From Casp-actino8 sp001510335 (GTDB taxonomy: Bacteria > Actinomycetota > Acidimicrobiia > Acidimicrobiales > Ilumatobacteraceae): DNA of 64,000 nucleotides. Shown here piece after piece: positions 1 through 7,060 of the stretch. Both the position numbers and the translations under genes were made by a program. The stretch is taken from the NCBI GenBank assembly GCA_027729635.1, contig JAQCEM010000001.1, positions 1-64,000 on the forward strand. Direction: 5' to 3'. The stretch's first letter is position 1. The number at the start of each line of letters is the position of its first letter. The notes beneath the pieces were generated by a model, which saw nothing but the letters and a program-made list of their open reading frames with translations, did no database searches and had not been told where the DNA came from.

Positions 1-238
1 AGTCAAGCCGCACATCAACTGGTTCATACAGGGAGTCCGTGGTGTCTTGTGGTACCTGGCAAACCACCACTTCCCAGGGGTCTATCCCGATTGCAATATC
101 AGCAAACTTTGCTGCAGTTTCAACCATTGTTTGCACAGGGTCGGCACCAAAAGACGCTGTGACCTGCCCTTGATCACTGCAACCAGCAATTGCCATGGCC
201 GACAAACCGACAGCAACTATTGCGCCAAGAAATTTCAT
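1..238 (-). CDS. Putative lipoprotein, N-terminal part (runs off window)
   Basis: Reading leftwards from an ATG at 238 the frame stays open to the window edge (79 codons). The N-terminus is a classical lipoprotein signal: basic MKF, a hydrophobic run, then the lipobox AIAGC (Cys at residue 20), so the mature protein should be lipidated and held on the outer face of the membrane. The visible mature part (starting SDQGQVTAS) has no domain I recognise; it has two Trp/Cys-containing stretches (DPWEVVVCQV). The gene is divergent from the acyltransferase at 265, with only 26 bp between start codons, so the two promoters must overlap. An AAGGG lies 2-3 nt before the ATG and a TACGGT hexamer 9 nt before it. 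Function unknown. Confidence 0.75.
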   Translation of the reverse strand, partial: MKFLGAIVAVGLSAMAIAGCSDQGQVTASFGADPVQTMVETAAKFADIAIGIDPWEVVVCQVPQDTTDSLYEPVDVRLD

Positions 239-247
239 CGCCCTTGA

Positions 248-257
248 ACCGTAGCCT
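248..257. promoter_or_regulatory. Overlapping divergent -10 elements
   Basis: Plus-strand TAGCCT (252-257) ends 7 nt before the ATG at 265. Minus-strand TACGGT (248-253) lies 9 nt before the ATG at 238. They share two bases, so the lipoprotein and WS/DGAT genes cannot be transcribed from these sites at the same moment. Assignment is by hexamer match and spacing only; no clear -35 box is seen. Confidence 0.45.
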
Positions 258-264
258 GAAAGGT

Positions 265-1716
265 ATGGCCACGGAGATCCGCTTCGACCATAAAATGTCT
301 GACACCGAAGGCCTGATGTGGCGCCTTGACAAAGACCCTTACCTTTCGTCAACTTTTTCCAATCTTTCACTTCTTGATCAATCACCAGATTTTGAGCGTC
401 TTCGTCGGCGTATGGAACGAGCCTCCATTGCGATTCCACGTTTGCGACAGAAAGTTCAATCAACACCGGCCAACCTGACTCCCCCGTTATGGGTCGAAGA
501 TCCAGATTTCAATATTGACTATCACGTTCGTCGCATTGCTGTTCCCGCACCAGGCACGCTCCAGCAAGCCTTAGATATCGCGACGCTGATCACTGCAGAT
601 CCATTTGATCGCACAAGACCTCTCTGGCAATTCGTTGTGATTGAAGGTTTAGAAAATGGCCAAGCGTTGTTGGTTGAGAAATTACATCACACCATCGCTG
701 ACGGCGAAGGGAGCGTGCAGTTATCGCTCCAGTTTTTTGACTTTGAACGTGATGCTGCCGAACCTTTACCGCTTGATGCATCGGCTGTCAGCAAAGTGTC
801 AGCACAACCCAACATGATGCAGGGCGACATGTGGCGGGACTTGTTGTCTGGTCCACTTAAATTGCCACTCGCATTGGTCAAACAGATTCGCGATCTACTC
901 GCTGACCCATCACAGATTCCAAGTAATGGATCCGCAACTATAGAAACATTGCGCGGCCTTCTCGGACAGATGACCGATGTTGACCCAGCTAAGTCCCCGC
1001 TGTGGACGACTCGGTCATTGAAACGACATAGCACCGTTCTTGAAATTCCATTCTTAGAAACTCGCGAAATCGCCCGATCGCTAGGTGGAACCCTCAATAC
1101 AGTTTTACTTGCCGCCGCGAGCGATGCTTCGGGTCGCTATCACCGCGCACTTGGAACACCTGTTGAATATCTACGAGCGTCAATGGCAATAAGTACTCGT
1201 AAAGATTCTGGAGATGGATCACAGACCAATGCTTTCTCATTGGCTCGATTACTTGTTCCCACTGGTGAAATGACCATGAAAGATCGCTTCAACCAGGTCC
1301 ACCAAGCAACACTCGACGCCAGCGGAGCTTCGGCATCAAAGGCACTTGACGCAATTTCAGCACTGTCGTCATCATTGCCCACCGGCATTTTGACTCGTAT
1401 CGCCCGCCTGCAATCGCAAACCGTCGACTTCGCCACATCCAACGTCAAAGGGACTCCCCTGCCCGTCTACGTCGCAGGGGCAGAAATCATCAACAACTTT
1501 CCGCTTGGACCGTTGGGAGGGGTTGCGTTCAACCTGACACTCATCTCACACGTCGGTCATCTCGATATGGGACTGCACATGGATTCAGGCGCCATCGAAA
1601 ATCCGCATCTGCTCCATCAGCATCTCACTGACTCATTCGCCGAATTACTGCAGATCAAAACGAGGAAAACATCTGCCCGAAAATCAACAAACCAAAGAGC
1701 ACCGAAAAAGGATTAA
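265..1716 (+). CDS. WS/DGAT-family wax ester synthase / diacylglycerol acyltransferase
   Basis: Bacterial wax ester synthase/DGAT family, about 483 residues, close to the family's usual 460-490. These enzymes move an acyl group from acyl-CoA to a fatty alcohol or diacylglycerol, making storage lipid at the membrane face. The catalytic HHxxxDG motif is intact as HHTIADG at residues 141-147, and the N-terminus (MSDTEGLMW, DKDPYLSSTF) matches actinobacterial members. The frame is also open upstream to a TTG at 190, but I chose ATG 265 because a TAGCCT -10 hexamer lies 7 nt before it and the upstream codons overlap the divergent lipoprotein. A second in-frame ATG lies at 295. The C-terminal tail is basic. 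Whether it makes wax esters, triacylglycerol or neither cannot be told from sequence. Confidence 0.9.
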   Translation: MATEIRFDHKMSDTEGLMWRLDKDPYLSSTFSNLSLLDQSPDFERLRRRMERASIAIPRLRQKVQSTPANLTPPLWVEDPDFNIDYHVRRIAVPAPGTLQQALDIATLITADPFDRTRPLWQFVVIEGLENGQALLVEKLHHTIADGEGSVQLSLQFFDFERDAAEPLPLDASAVSKVSAQPNMMQGDMWRDLLSGPLKLPLALVKQIRDLLADPSQIPSNGSATIETLRGLLGQMTDVDPAKSPLWTTRSLKRHSTVLEIPFLETREIARSLGGTLNTVLLAAASDASGRYHRALGTPVEYLRASMAISTRKDSGDGSQTNAFSLARLLVPTGEMTMKDRFNQVHQATLDASGASASKALDAISALSSSLPTGILTRIARLQSQTVDFATSNVKGTPLPVYVAGAEIINNFPLGPLGGVAFNLTLISHVGHLDMGLHMDSGAIENPHLLHQHLTDSFAELLQIKTRKTSARKSTNQRAPKKD

Positions 1717-1728
1717 CAGCGAGACGAA

Positions 1729-1747
1729 CTGATTCTTAACGAATCAG
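1729..1747. terminator. Bidirectional hairpin between convergent genes
   Basis: Perfect 7-bp inverted repeat CTGATTC / GAATCAG with a 5-nt TTAAC loop. It sits between the WS/DGAT stop (1716) and the stop codon of the convergent small gene (1744-1746), which it overlaps. No U-tract on either strand, so it would be a non-canonical terminator. Confidence 0.4.
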
Positions 1748-1950
1748 CCACGCATTGCGGTCGTCAACAAATTGCGAACGTCAAGCAACATGTCGCTCAC
1801 TTCGCCAGTTGACACCAGTTCACGCTTCACGAGATCGGACAGAGCCGAATCGATGATTGAAAGAGCCTCGTTAACGACATCGGCCGAAACGACTTTGATA
1901 TCACTGATTTCAAGATCGGTCATCACATCGGCTACCTGTGCATTAGTCAT
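1744..1950 (-). CDS. Small hypothetical protein (68 aa)
   Basis: A 68-residue protein starting MTNAQVADVMTDLEI. I accept it as real because a strong Shine-Dalgarno (AGAGGAG) lies 6 nt before the ATG, the composition is protein-like (alternating Leu/Val with acidic residues, predicted mostly helical), and it is the only good frame in the gap. No Cys, no signal peptide, no membrane segment; the C-terminus ends LLTTAMRG. It faces the WS/DGAT gene and its stop codon lies inside the hairpin shared with that gene. No family recognised. Confidence 0.6.
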   Translation of the reverse strand: MTNAQVADVMTDLEISDIKVVSADVVNEALSIIDSALSDLVKRELVSTGEVSDMLLDVRNLLTTAMRG

Positions 1951-2122
1951 TGATGGCTCCTCTAGTCGCGGTTCTTGGAAACATTGTTCGGCTCGAATAA
2001 TTCGCTACTGAGAAAGTAACGCATAGAACTAGCAGATATGTGCATCGTATCTCGGTCTTTTTTCTTAGCATGGTCAGACCAAGGCGTCGTCGGGCACAGC
2101 ACCCAGCCCCTACGATCGGGAT

Positions 2123-2950
2123 ATGGAATTACATGGAGCCAGAACCGTCATCACGGGTGCATCAGGCGGCATCGGCGAAGCCCTAGCCCGTCGCTTTCAC
2201 CATCTTGGTGCTTGGGTCGTTGTTTCCGACATCGCCGAAGCGGGGATCACGGCACTGGCAGCGGAACTCAACGCAAAAAGGCCTCATTCGGCACTTGCCG
2301 TCGTTGCTGATGTCGCCACGGAATTTGGCAACCAACAACTGGTGGCGACCGCCCGCCAATTTTTGTCAAACAACGGTGGCAACGGAATTGATTTCTTCTT
2401 TGCCAACGCAGGTGTTGGCAACGGCACGCTCATTGAAACAACTTCAGAATCCGATTGGAATTTGGCCTTCAATGTCAATGTTCACGCCCATCGTTGGGCG
2501 ATGAAGTATCTCATCGACGATTGGTTGAAGGCTGGGCGCGGATACTTCTGCTCAACCGCATCAGCCGCTGGTCTCTTGAGCCAAATTGGATCAATGCCGT
2601 ATTCAATGACTAAAAGTGCAGCCGTGGCTTTTGCCGAATCACTGGCAATCACTTACGGTGATCGCGGCATTCGCGTGAGTTGTTTATGTCCCCAAGGCGT
2701 CAACACCAACATGTTGCGCCAAGGCGATACGCCTGGAGCCGGAATCGCCAGCGATGTCGTGCGTTCAGCGGGCGTTGTTCTTGAACCTGACGAAGTAGCA
2801 ATTGTTGTGTCCGACGCAATTGAACAAGAAAAGTTTTTGATTCTTCCGCACCCCCAAGTTGCCGAGTTCGAACAGCGCAAAGCCGCCGATCGTGATCGTT
2901 GGTTGTCTGGAATGCGCAAACTTCAGGCTCGGGTTTTTGGAAACGGCTAG
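2123..2950 (+). CDS. Short-chain dehydrogenase/reductase (SDR)
   Basis: Classical SDR of 275 residues. The Rossmann nucleotide motif TGASGGIG is at residues 11-18 and an Asp ends beta-strand 2 (VVSDIAEAG), which favours NAD(H). NAG is present as FANAGVGNG, the catalytic Ser lies in the TASAAGLL stretch, and YxxxK is present as YSMTK. Substrate cannot be named; neighbouring lipid genes suggest a hydroxyacyl or sterol-like substrate but this is inference. The start is fixed by a TACGAT hexamer 6 nt before the ATG (leaderless). The next small gene begins 2 nt after its stop and is probably co-transcribed. Confidence 0.88.
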   Translation: MELHGARTVITGASGGIGEALARRFHHLGAWVVVSDIAEAGITALAAELNAKRPHSALAVVADVATEFGNQQLVATARQFLSNNGGNGIDFFFANAGVGNGTLIETTSESDWNLAFNVNVHAHRWAMKYLIDDWLKAGRGYFCSTASAAGLLSQIGSMPYSMTKSAAVAFAESLAITYGDRGIRVSCLCPQGVNTNMLRQGDTPGAGIASDVVRSAGVVLEPDEVAIVVSDAIEQEKFLILPHPQVAEFEQRKAADRDRWLSGMRKLQARVFGNG

Positions 2951-2952
2951 CA

Positions 2953-3282
2953 ATGGCACCTAAGGCCACTGCTCCGCGCTCGGCGTCGGCCAAGGCTGCC
3001 GCCGAAAAGTCGTCGATTGATCAGGCCGCGGTCTTGCACAGCATCGGGCTGACTGCAGGCGAAGAAGTGCGCTTTCGCCGAGCCGGCCGAGGCCGTTGGC
3101 AATCGGGGCGAATCGCCTATGTCGAACGGGACGGCAGCATTACGGTGCATGACGCCCATGGAGCGGCCCGTTCACTGCGCCCCGAGCATCTTGAAGTCAA
3201 ACGGCCTGGCAAGCGCAAGAAGCTCACCTGGCAAGCAGTCACCGATGTGGCGGTCACCTGGGAGCAATTAACGCTGTTCTAA
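2953..3282 (+). CDS. Small basic protein, SH3/Tudor-like barrel suspected
   Basis: About 109 residues, starting MAPKATAP 2 nt after the SDR stop (the frame is open further upstream, but that would overlap the SDR by about 50 nt). An Ala/Lys-rich basic head is followed by a compact region with short beta-like strands: EEVRFRRAGRGRW, GRIAYVERDGSITVHD, RSLRPEHLEV. It ends in a Trp-rich tail (LTWQAV, WEQLTLF). This looks like a small beta-barrel protein seen as a conserved hypothetical in Actinobacteria. Lys/Arg richness allows nucleic-acid binding, but I have no direct evidence. Function unknown. Confidence 0.6.
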   Translation: MAPKATAPRSASAKAAAEKSSIDQAAVLHSIGLTAGEEVRFRRAGRGRWQSGRIAYVERDGSITVHDAHGAARSLRPEHLEVKRPGKRKKLTWQAVTDVAVTWEQLTLF

Positions 3283-3299
3283 ACGGCTACGGTGGGCCC

Positions 3300-4325
3300 A
3301 TGGGCGTACGACTTGATCCTTCCGACGAATACATGCACGAACTCGGTCCCGAATCGAACTTCAACGAGAGCATGTACATCAATTGTTTTGATCCAGTGAA
3401 CAAAGTTGGTGGCTGGTTCCGTATGGGCAACCGCGCCAATGAGGGCATCGCCGAAATGACGGTGTGCATCTATTTGCCCGATGGCTCGGTGGCTTTCATG
3501 TTCAAACGACCAGCGATTGAAAACAACAATCAGCTTGATGCGGGTGGCCTTACCTGGACCATGGTGAAGCCGTTTGAAGAACTCAAAATTGATTTCTCGG
3601 GCAAAGTTGTCGTTCTTGCGGAGCCCGAGCAGATGGTTGATCCTAAAACTGCGTTCAAGAACAATCCGTACGCAGAATGCGAAGCGCATATCACGTTCAC
3701 TGGCCAGGGCCGCTCGAGCATGTTCGGCGGAGAACCCGACACACCGCATGAAACTCCGGGTGAAGAATTTGCCAAGGGCCACTACGAGCAGTTGATTCAG
3801 GCTCACGGAACTATTCGCGTTGGCGATCAAGAATGGGAAATCAATGGCTTTGGTTTGCGAGATCACTCGTGGGGCCCGCGTTACTGGCAAGCACCGTGGT
3901 ACTACCGCTGGCTCACCGCCAACTTTGATGAGAACCTCGGCTTCATGTTGTCGCGCGTTGCCAAAAAAGAAGGCCCCGGAACTCGTGGCGGATTTGTGTG
4001 GGAAGACGGCAAAATGCATTTGTGCGATCACGCCGAAATTTCCACGGTGTTCCAAGGTGAAGATACGTATCACGACAAGATTGAGGCAGTGCTCAAGTCG
4101 AGCCGCAGCGATCGTGAATGGCGCTTTACCGGTGACGTGATGAGTTTGATCCCATTACGTAATCGTCGTCAGACTCCCGATGGCGAGTGGCTCACGACGC
4201 GAATTAGCGAGGGAATGACGCAGTGGACGATGGTGAGTGACGAGCACAAGGGCAAAGTCGGATACGGCTTGTCGGAGTATTTGGACCAGATCATCGACAA
4301 CACTCCGGTCGGTACCGCCGAATAA
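3300..4325 (+). CDS. CrtC/AttH-like (lipocalin-type) domain protein
   Basis: A 341-residue soluble protein without signal peptide. It resembles the hydroxyneurosporene-synthase-like/AttH lipocalin-type proteins common in lipid- and steroid-degrading Actinobacteria: an N-terminal half with GGWFRMGNRANEG, then a C-terminal half with the hallmark RDHSWGPRYW followed by an aromatic run (APWYYRW). Such proteins are thought to bind hydrophobic ligands; no reaction is established for this branch. A TACGGT hexamer lies 6 nt before the ATG, indicating its own leaderless promoter despite only 17 bp to the upstream gene. Its stop codon directly abuts the stop codon of the convergent phosphoglucomutase (no spacer). 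Confidence 0.65.
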   Translation: MGVRLDPSDEYMHELGPESNFNESMYINCFDPVNKVGGWFRMGNRANEGIAEMTVCIYLPDGSVAFMFKRPAIENNNQLDAGGLTWTMVKPFEELKIDFSGKVVVLAEPEQMVDPKTAFKNNPYAECEAHITFTGQGRSSMFGGEPDTPHETPGEEFAKGHYEQLIQAHGTIRVGDQEWEINGFGLRDHSWGPRYWQAPWYYRWLTANFDENLGFMLSRVAKKEGPGTRGGFVWEDGKMHLCDHAEISTVFQGEDTYHDKIEAVLKSSRSDREWRFTGDVMSLIPLRNRRQTPDGEWLTTRISEGMTQWTMVSDEHKGKVGYGLSEYLDQIIDNTPVGTAE

Positions 4326-5945
4326 TCAGTTGGGCGCTAACGCGACCAAAAGTTTTTGTAGTTCACTCGCGGCCATATCAACTGCCTCGCCGTACAACTT
4401 CACCTTGGGCTCAGTTCCACTCGGCCGAATCTGCAAACGCACTCCCCGACCGCCCACTTCATCAAGCCACAACCGCAACAAATTCGCCTCGGGAAAATCT
4501 TCAACGCCGACTACTTGTCGCCCGCCGATCATCGTTGGTGGATTCGCACGCAATTCTTCAACAACCGCTGCACCATCACTCGGACTCATCTTCACACTCA
4601 ACTCGGCAGTCACATGCTGTCCATTTTCAGCAGCAATCTGATCCAGTCGCTGCTGAACCGTCACCCCATCGTGCACCGCCAAGGCCGCAATCTCGGTCAT
4701 CACCAACGCCGCCGAAATTCCATCTTTATCAAGTGGCTGATCGGCCACTAAATATCCAAGTGCTTGTTCATAAGCGAAAACCAAACGCTTATCCGAACGT
4801 TTCATTGCCGCATCCGCAATCCATTTAAATCCCGTAAAAGTCTCTTCAAAGGCCACACCATGTTTGTGCGCCATTTTGCCTAACAACGACGACGACACCA
4901 GGGTCGCCACCACCAATCGATCATCACCATACGTATGACGCAAAATGTGATCACCGAGCAACCAGCCGATTTCATCCCCGCGAAGCAACCGCCATTCGCC
5001 CGACGTTTCTCCCGTTATCGGAATCGCAACGCCCAGCCGATCGGCATCGGGATCATTGGCCAAAGCAATCGCCGCACCACTTTGGCGGGCGAGATCGATC
5101 ACCAAGTCCATCGCACCTGGTTCTTCAGGATTTGGAAAGGACACTGTCGGAAATGAACCGTCGGGCTCTTGCTGCGAAGCGACCACCACAGGTTGATCAA
5201 ACCCGGCCGATGCAAAGGCTCGAAGTGCCGTATCTCCACCAACACCATGCATCGCCGTATAGGCCACCTTGATTCTCGGTACATCCCGACACAACCGCAC
5301 CGATGGCAACCACTTGATGTATTCGTCGATGCATTCATTACCAAGAATCTGAATGAGAGGTGAATCTTCAGATGCAAGTTCAATACTGGTCGCATCAAAA
5401 ATTTCAATCGCATCGGAGACCAGTTCGTCATATGGCGGCACTATCTGCGCACCCGAACCGAGATACACCTTGTATCCATTGTCCTGAGGAGGATTATGAC
5501 TCGCCGTCACCATCACTCCCGCAGCAACACCTAAACGTGAGATATTCCACGCTAGGACCGGGGTCGGAAATACGCTCGGAAGCAAAAATGCTTTCATTCC
5601 CCGCGCCGCGGCTACTCGTGCTGTATCAAGCGCAAAAACATCGCTCTTACGACGCGCATCAAAACCAATCAGAATTCCCGCTTCGGCCGCACCTTCGACG
5701 GTTCGCATCAAGAAATCAACGAGTCCAGCAGCTGCTTGTTGAACCACTAACCGATTCATTCGCATTGGGCCGGCCCCAACTTGTGCACGTAAACCTGCAG
5801 TACCAAATAGCAAACGTCCGCTAAATCGTTCTTTTAGTTGTTCATTTGAACCATCAATGAGCTGCTGCAACTCAACACGAATATCTTCATCAGGCTCGGC
5901 CTTTAACCACTTTTTTGCAATGTCAAGACGTGAGCCACCACTCAT
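4326..5945 (-). CDS. Phosphoglucomutase / phosphomannomutase
   Basis: Alpha-D-phosphohexomutase of 539 residues (family usually 450-580). It interconverts hexose 1- and 6-phosphates, feeding glycogen, cell-wall and nucleotide-sugar synthesis. The phosphoserine loop TASHNPP is at residues 147-153 with Ser149 as the phosphorylated residue. The metal loop is DPDADRLGV, the sugar-binding loop is ETFTGFKWI, and the phosphate-binding loop near the C-terminus is RPSGTEPKVK. All are intact. The N-terminal FGTAGLR is typical of the PgcA/ManB-like long form, so glucose 1-phosphate is the likelier substrate (compare galU at 22.8 kb). It follows the PfkB kinase by 9 bp with its own AAGGA ribosome site, so the two are one operon. 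Confidence 0.92.
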   Translation of the reverse strand: MSGGSRLDIAKKWLKAEPDEDIRVELQQLIDGSNEQLKERFSGRLLFGTAGLRAQVGAGPMRMNRLVVQQAAAGLVDFLMRTVEGAAEAGILIGFDARRKSDVFALDTARVAAARGMKAFLLPSVFPTPVLAWNISRLGVAAGVMVTASHNPPQDNGYKVYLGSGAQIVPPYDELVSDAIEIFDATSIELASEDSPLIQILGNECIDEYIKWLPSVRLCRDVPRIKVAYTAMHGVGGDTALRAFASAGFDQPVVVASQQEPDGSFPTVSFPNPEEPGAMDLVIDLARQSGAAIALANDPDADRLGVAIPITGETSGEWRLLRGDEIGWLLGDHILRHTYGDDRLVVATLVSSSLLGKMAHKHGVAFEETFTGFKWIADAAMKRSDKRLVFAYEQALGYLVADQPLDKDGISAALVMTEIAALAVHDGVTVQQRLDQIAAENGQHVTAELSVKMSPSDGAAVVEELRANPPTMIGGRQVVGVEDFPEANLLRLWLDEVGGRGVRLQIRPSGTEPKVKLYGEAVDMAASELQKLLVALAPN

Positions 5946-5954
5946 GATGTGTCC

Positions 5955-6956
5955 TTAGAACTTTGGCAACAGCGTATGCAACTCAACGAGAGGACGTGGA
6001 CCAACATGTGAGATAACTTCTCCGGCCGCGATTGAGCCGAGTATCCCGCATTCCTTCAACGAATACCCATTGGTGTAACCAAACAAAAATCCAGATGCAT
6101 ACAAATCACCAGCACCGGTTGTATCTAACACATGCGGTACGTCTTCGGCGGGAACATCAATGATTTCTTCGCGCGTAATGATCGATGCTCCACGAGGCCC
6201 GCGAGTAATTACTGCCAAGGAACTGTCTTGACGAATGGCAGCCACTGCCGCTTCAAAGGTATCAAGTTGATAGAGCGATAAAAGCTCGTCTTCATTACCG
6301 AACAAGATGTCAACTTCGTCAGCGACGAGGGCTCGGAAGTCTTCACGATGGCGATCAACGCAGAAGCTGTCCGACAAACTCAACGAAACTTCACGGCCCG
6401 CTTCATGTGCTGCCCGTGCTGCTCGACGAAAAGCTGCCTTTGCATCATCACGATCAAATAGGTAGCCCTCCATGTACAGAACTTTTCCGGAAGCCACAAC
6501 CGATACATCTACATCTTTGGGTTCCATAAACGATGAAACTCCCAAGAAAGTATTCATCGTGCGTTGTGCATCTGGGGTGACGACGATGATGCAACGTCCT
6601 GTCGGAATTCCATCTAGATGGCGTCCGGGGCTGAAGTGCACACCGACAGCCAACAAGTCATGCCCAAATACTTCGCCGAGATCGTCGTGACTCACCTTGC
6701 CGATATACGCAGCCTTGCCACCGAAACTTGCGACTCCACACACCGTGTTGGCGGCCGATCCGCCGCTCATTTCTACAGCGGTTCCGAGTGCCTTATATAA
6801 ATGCAGCGCCCGATCGGTATCGACAAGCGTCATCGAACCTTTCACCAGGGCCTGCTCGTGAATGAAGTTGTCATCAGCATGCGCGATCACATCCACTAAC
6901 GCGTTGCCAATTCCTACAACGTCATATATTGGCTCTGAATTTGGCTGTGTAGACAC
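5955..6956 (-). CDS. PfkB-family kinase, adenosine-kinase-like
   Basis: Ribokinase-fold (PfkB) kinase of 333 residues. Key sites: the substrate-binding GGSAANT near residue 65, the PfkB signature 2 with GAGD at 281-284 (Asp284 is the catalytic base), and a C-terminal IAAGEVISHVGPRP typical of the adenosine kinase-like branch rather than fructokinases. It phosphorylates a nucleoside or sugar hydroxyl with ATP in the cytoplasm. Exact substrate is unproven; adenosine is the best guess from the overall pattern. Start is a GTG with a TAGCGT hexamer 8 nt upstream. First gene of a two-gene operon with the phosphohexomutase. Confidence 0.85.
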   Translation of the reverse strand: MSTQPNSEPIYDVVGIGNALVDVIAHADDNFIHEQALVKGSMTLVDTDRALHLYKALGTAVEMSGGSAANTVCGVASFGGKAAYIGKVSHDDLGEVFGHDLLAVGVHFSPGRHLDGIPTGRCIIVVTPDAQRTMNTFLGVSSFMEPKDVDVSVVASGKVLYMEGYLFDRDDAKAAFRRAARAAHEAGREVSLSLSDSFCVDRHREDFRALVADEVDILFGNEDELLSLYQLDTFEAAVAAIRQDSSLAVITRGPRGASIITREEIIDVPAEDVPHVLDTTGAGDLYASGFLFGYTNGYSLKECGILGSIAAGEVISHVGPRPLVELHTLLPKF

Positions 6957-7060
6957 GATTTGTAACGCTAGTCCCTTGAGAGCATCAGAACAGACTTCCC
7001 AATAGTGAAACTAGATGACGGGCGTGGCGACCACGAACTGTCGCACAGTACGCTTCGGAC

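Noticed and set aside
47..247. A 66-residue plus-strand frame at the window start
   Set aside because: The complementary strand encodes a clear lipoprotein signal peptide and lipobox in the same place.
3279..4073. A 264-residue minus-strand frame opposite the CrtC/AttH-like gene
   Set aside because: The plus-strand frame has conserved family motifs and a promoter hexamer; the minus frame reads as a His/Arg-rich shadow.
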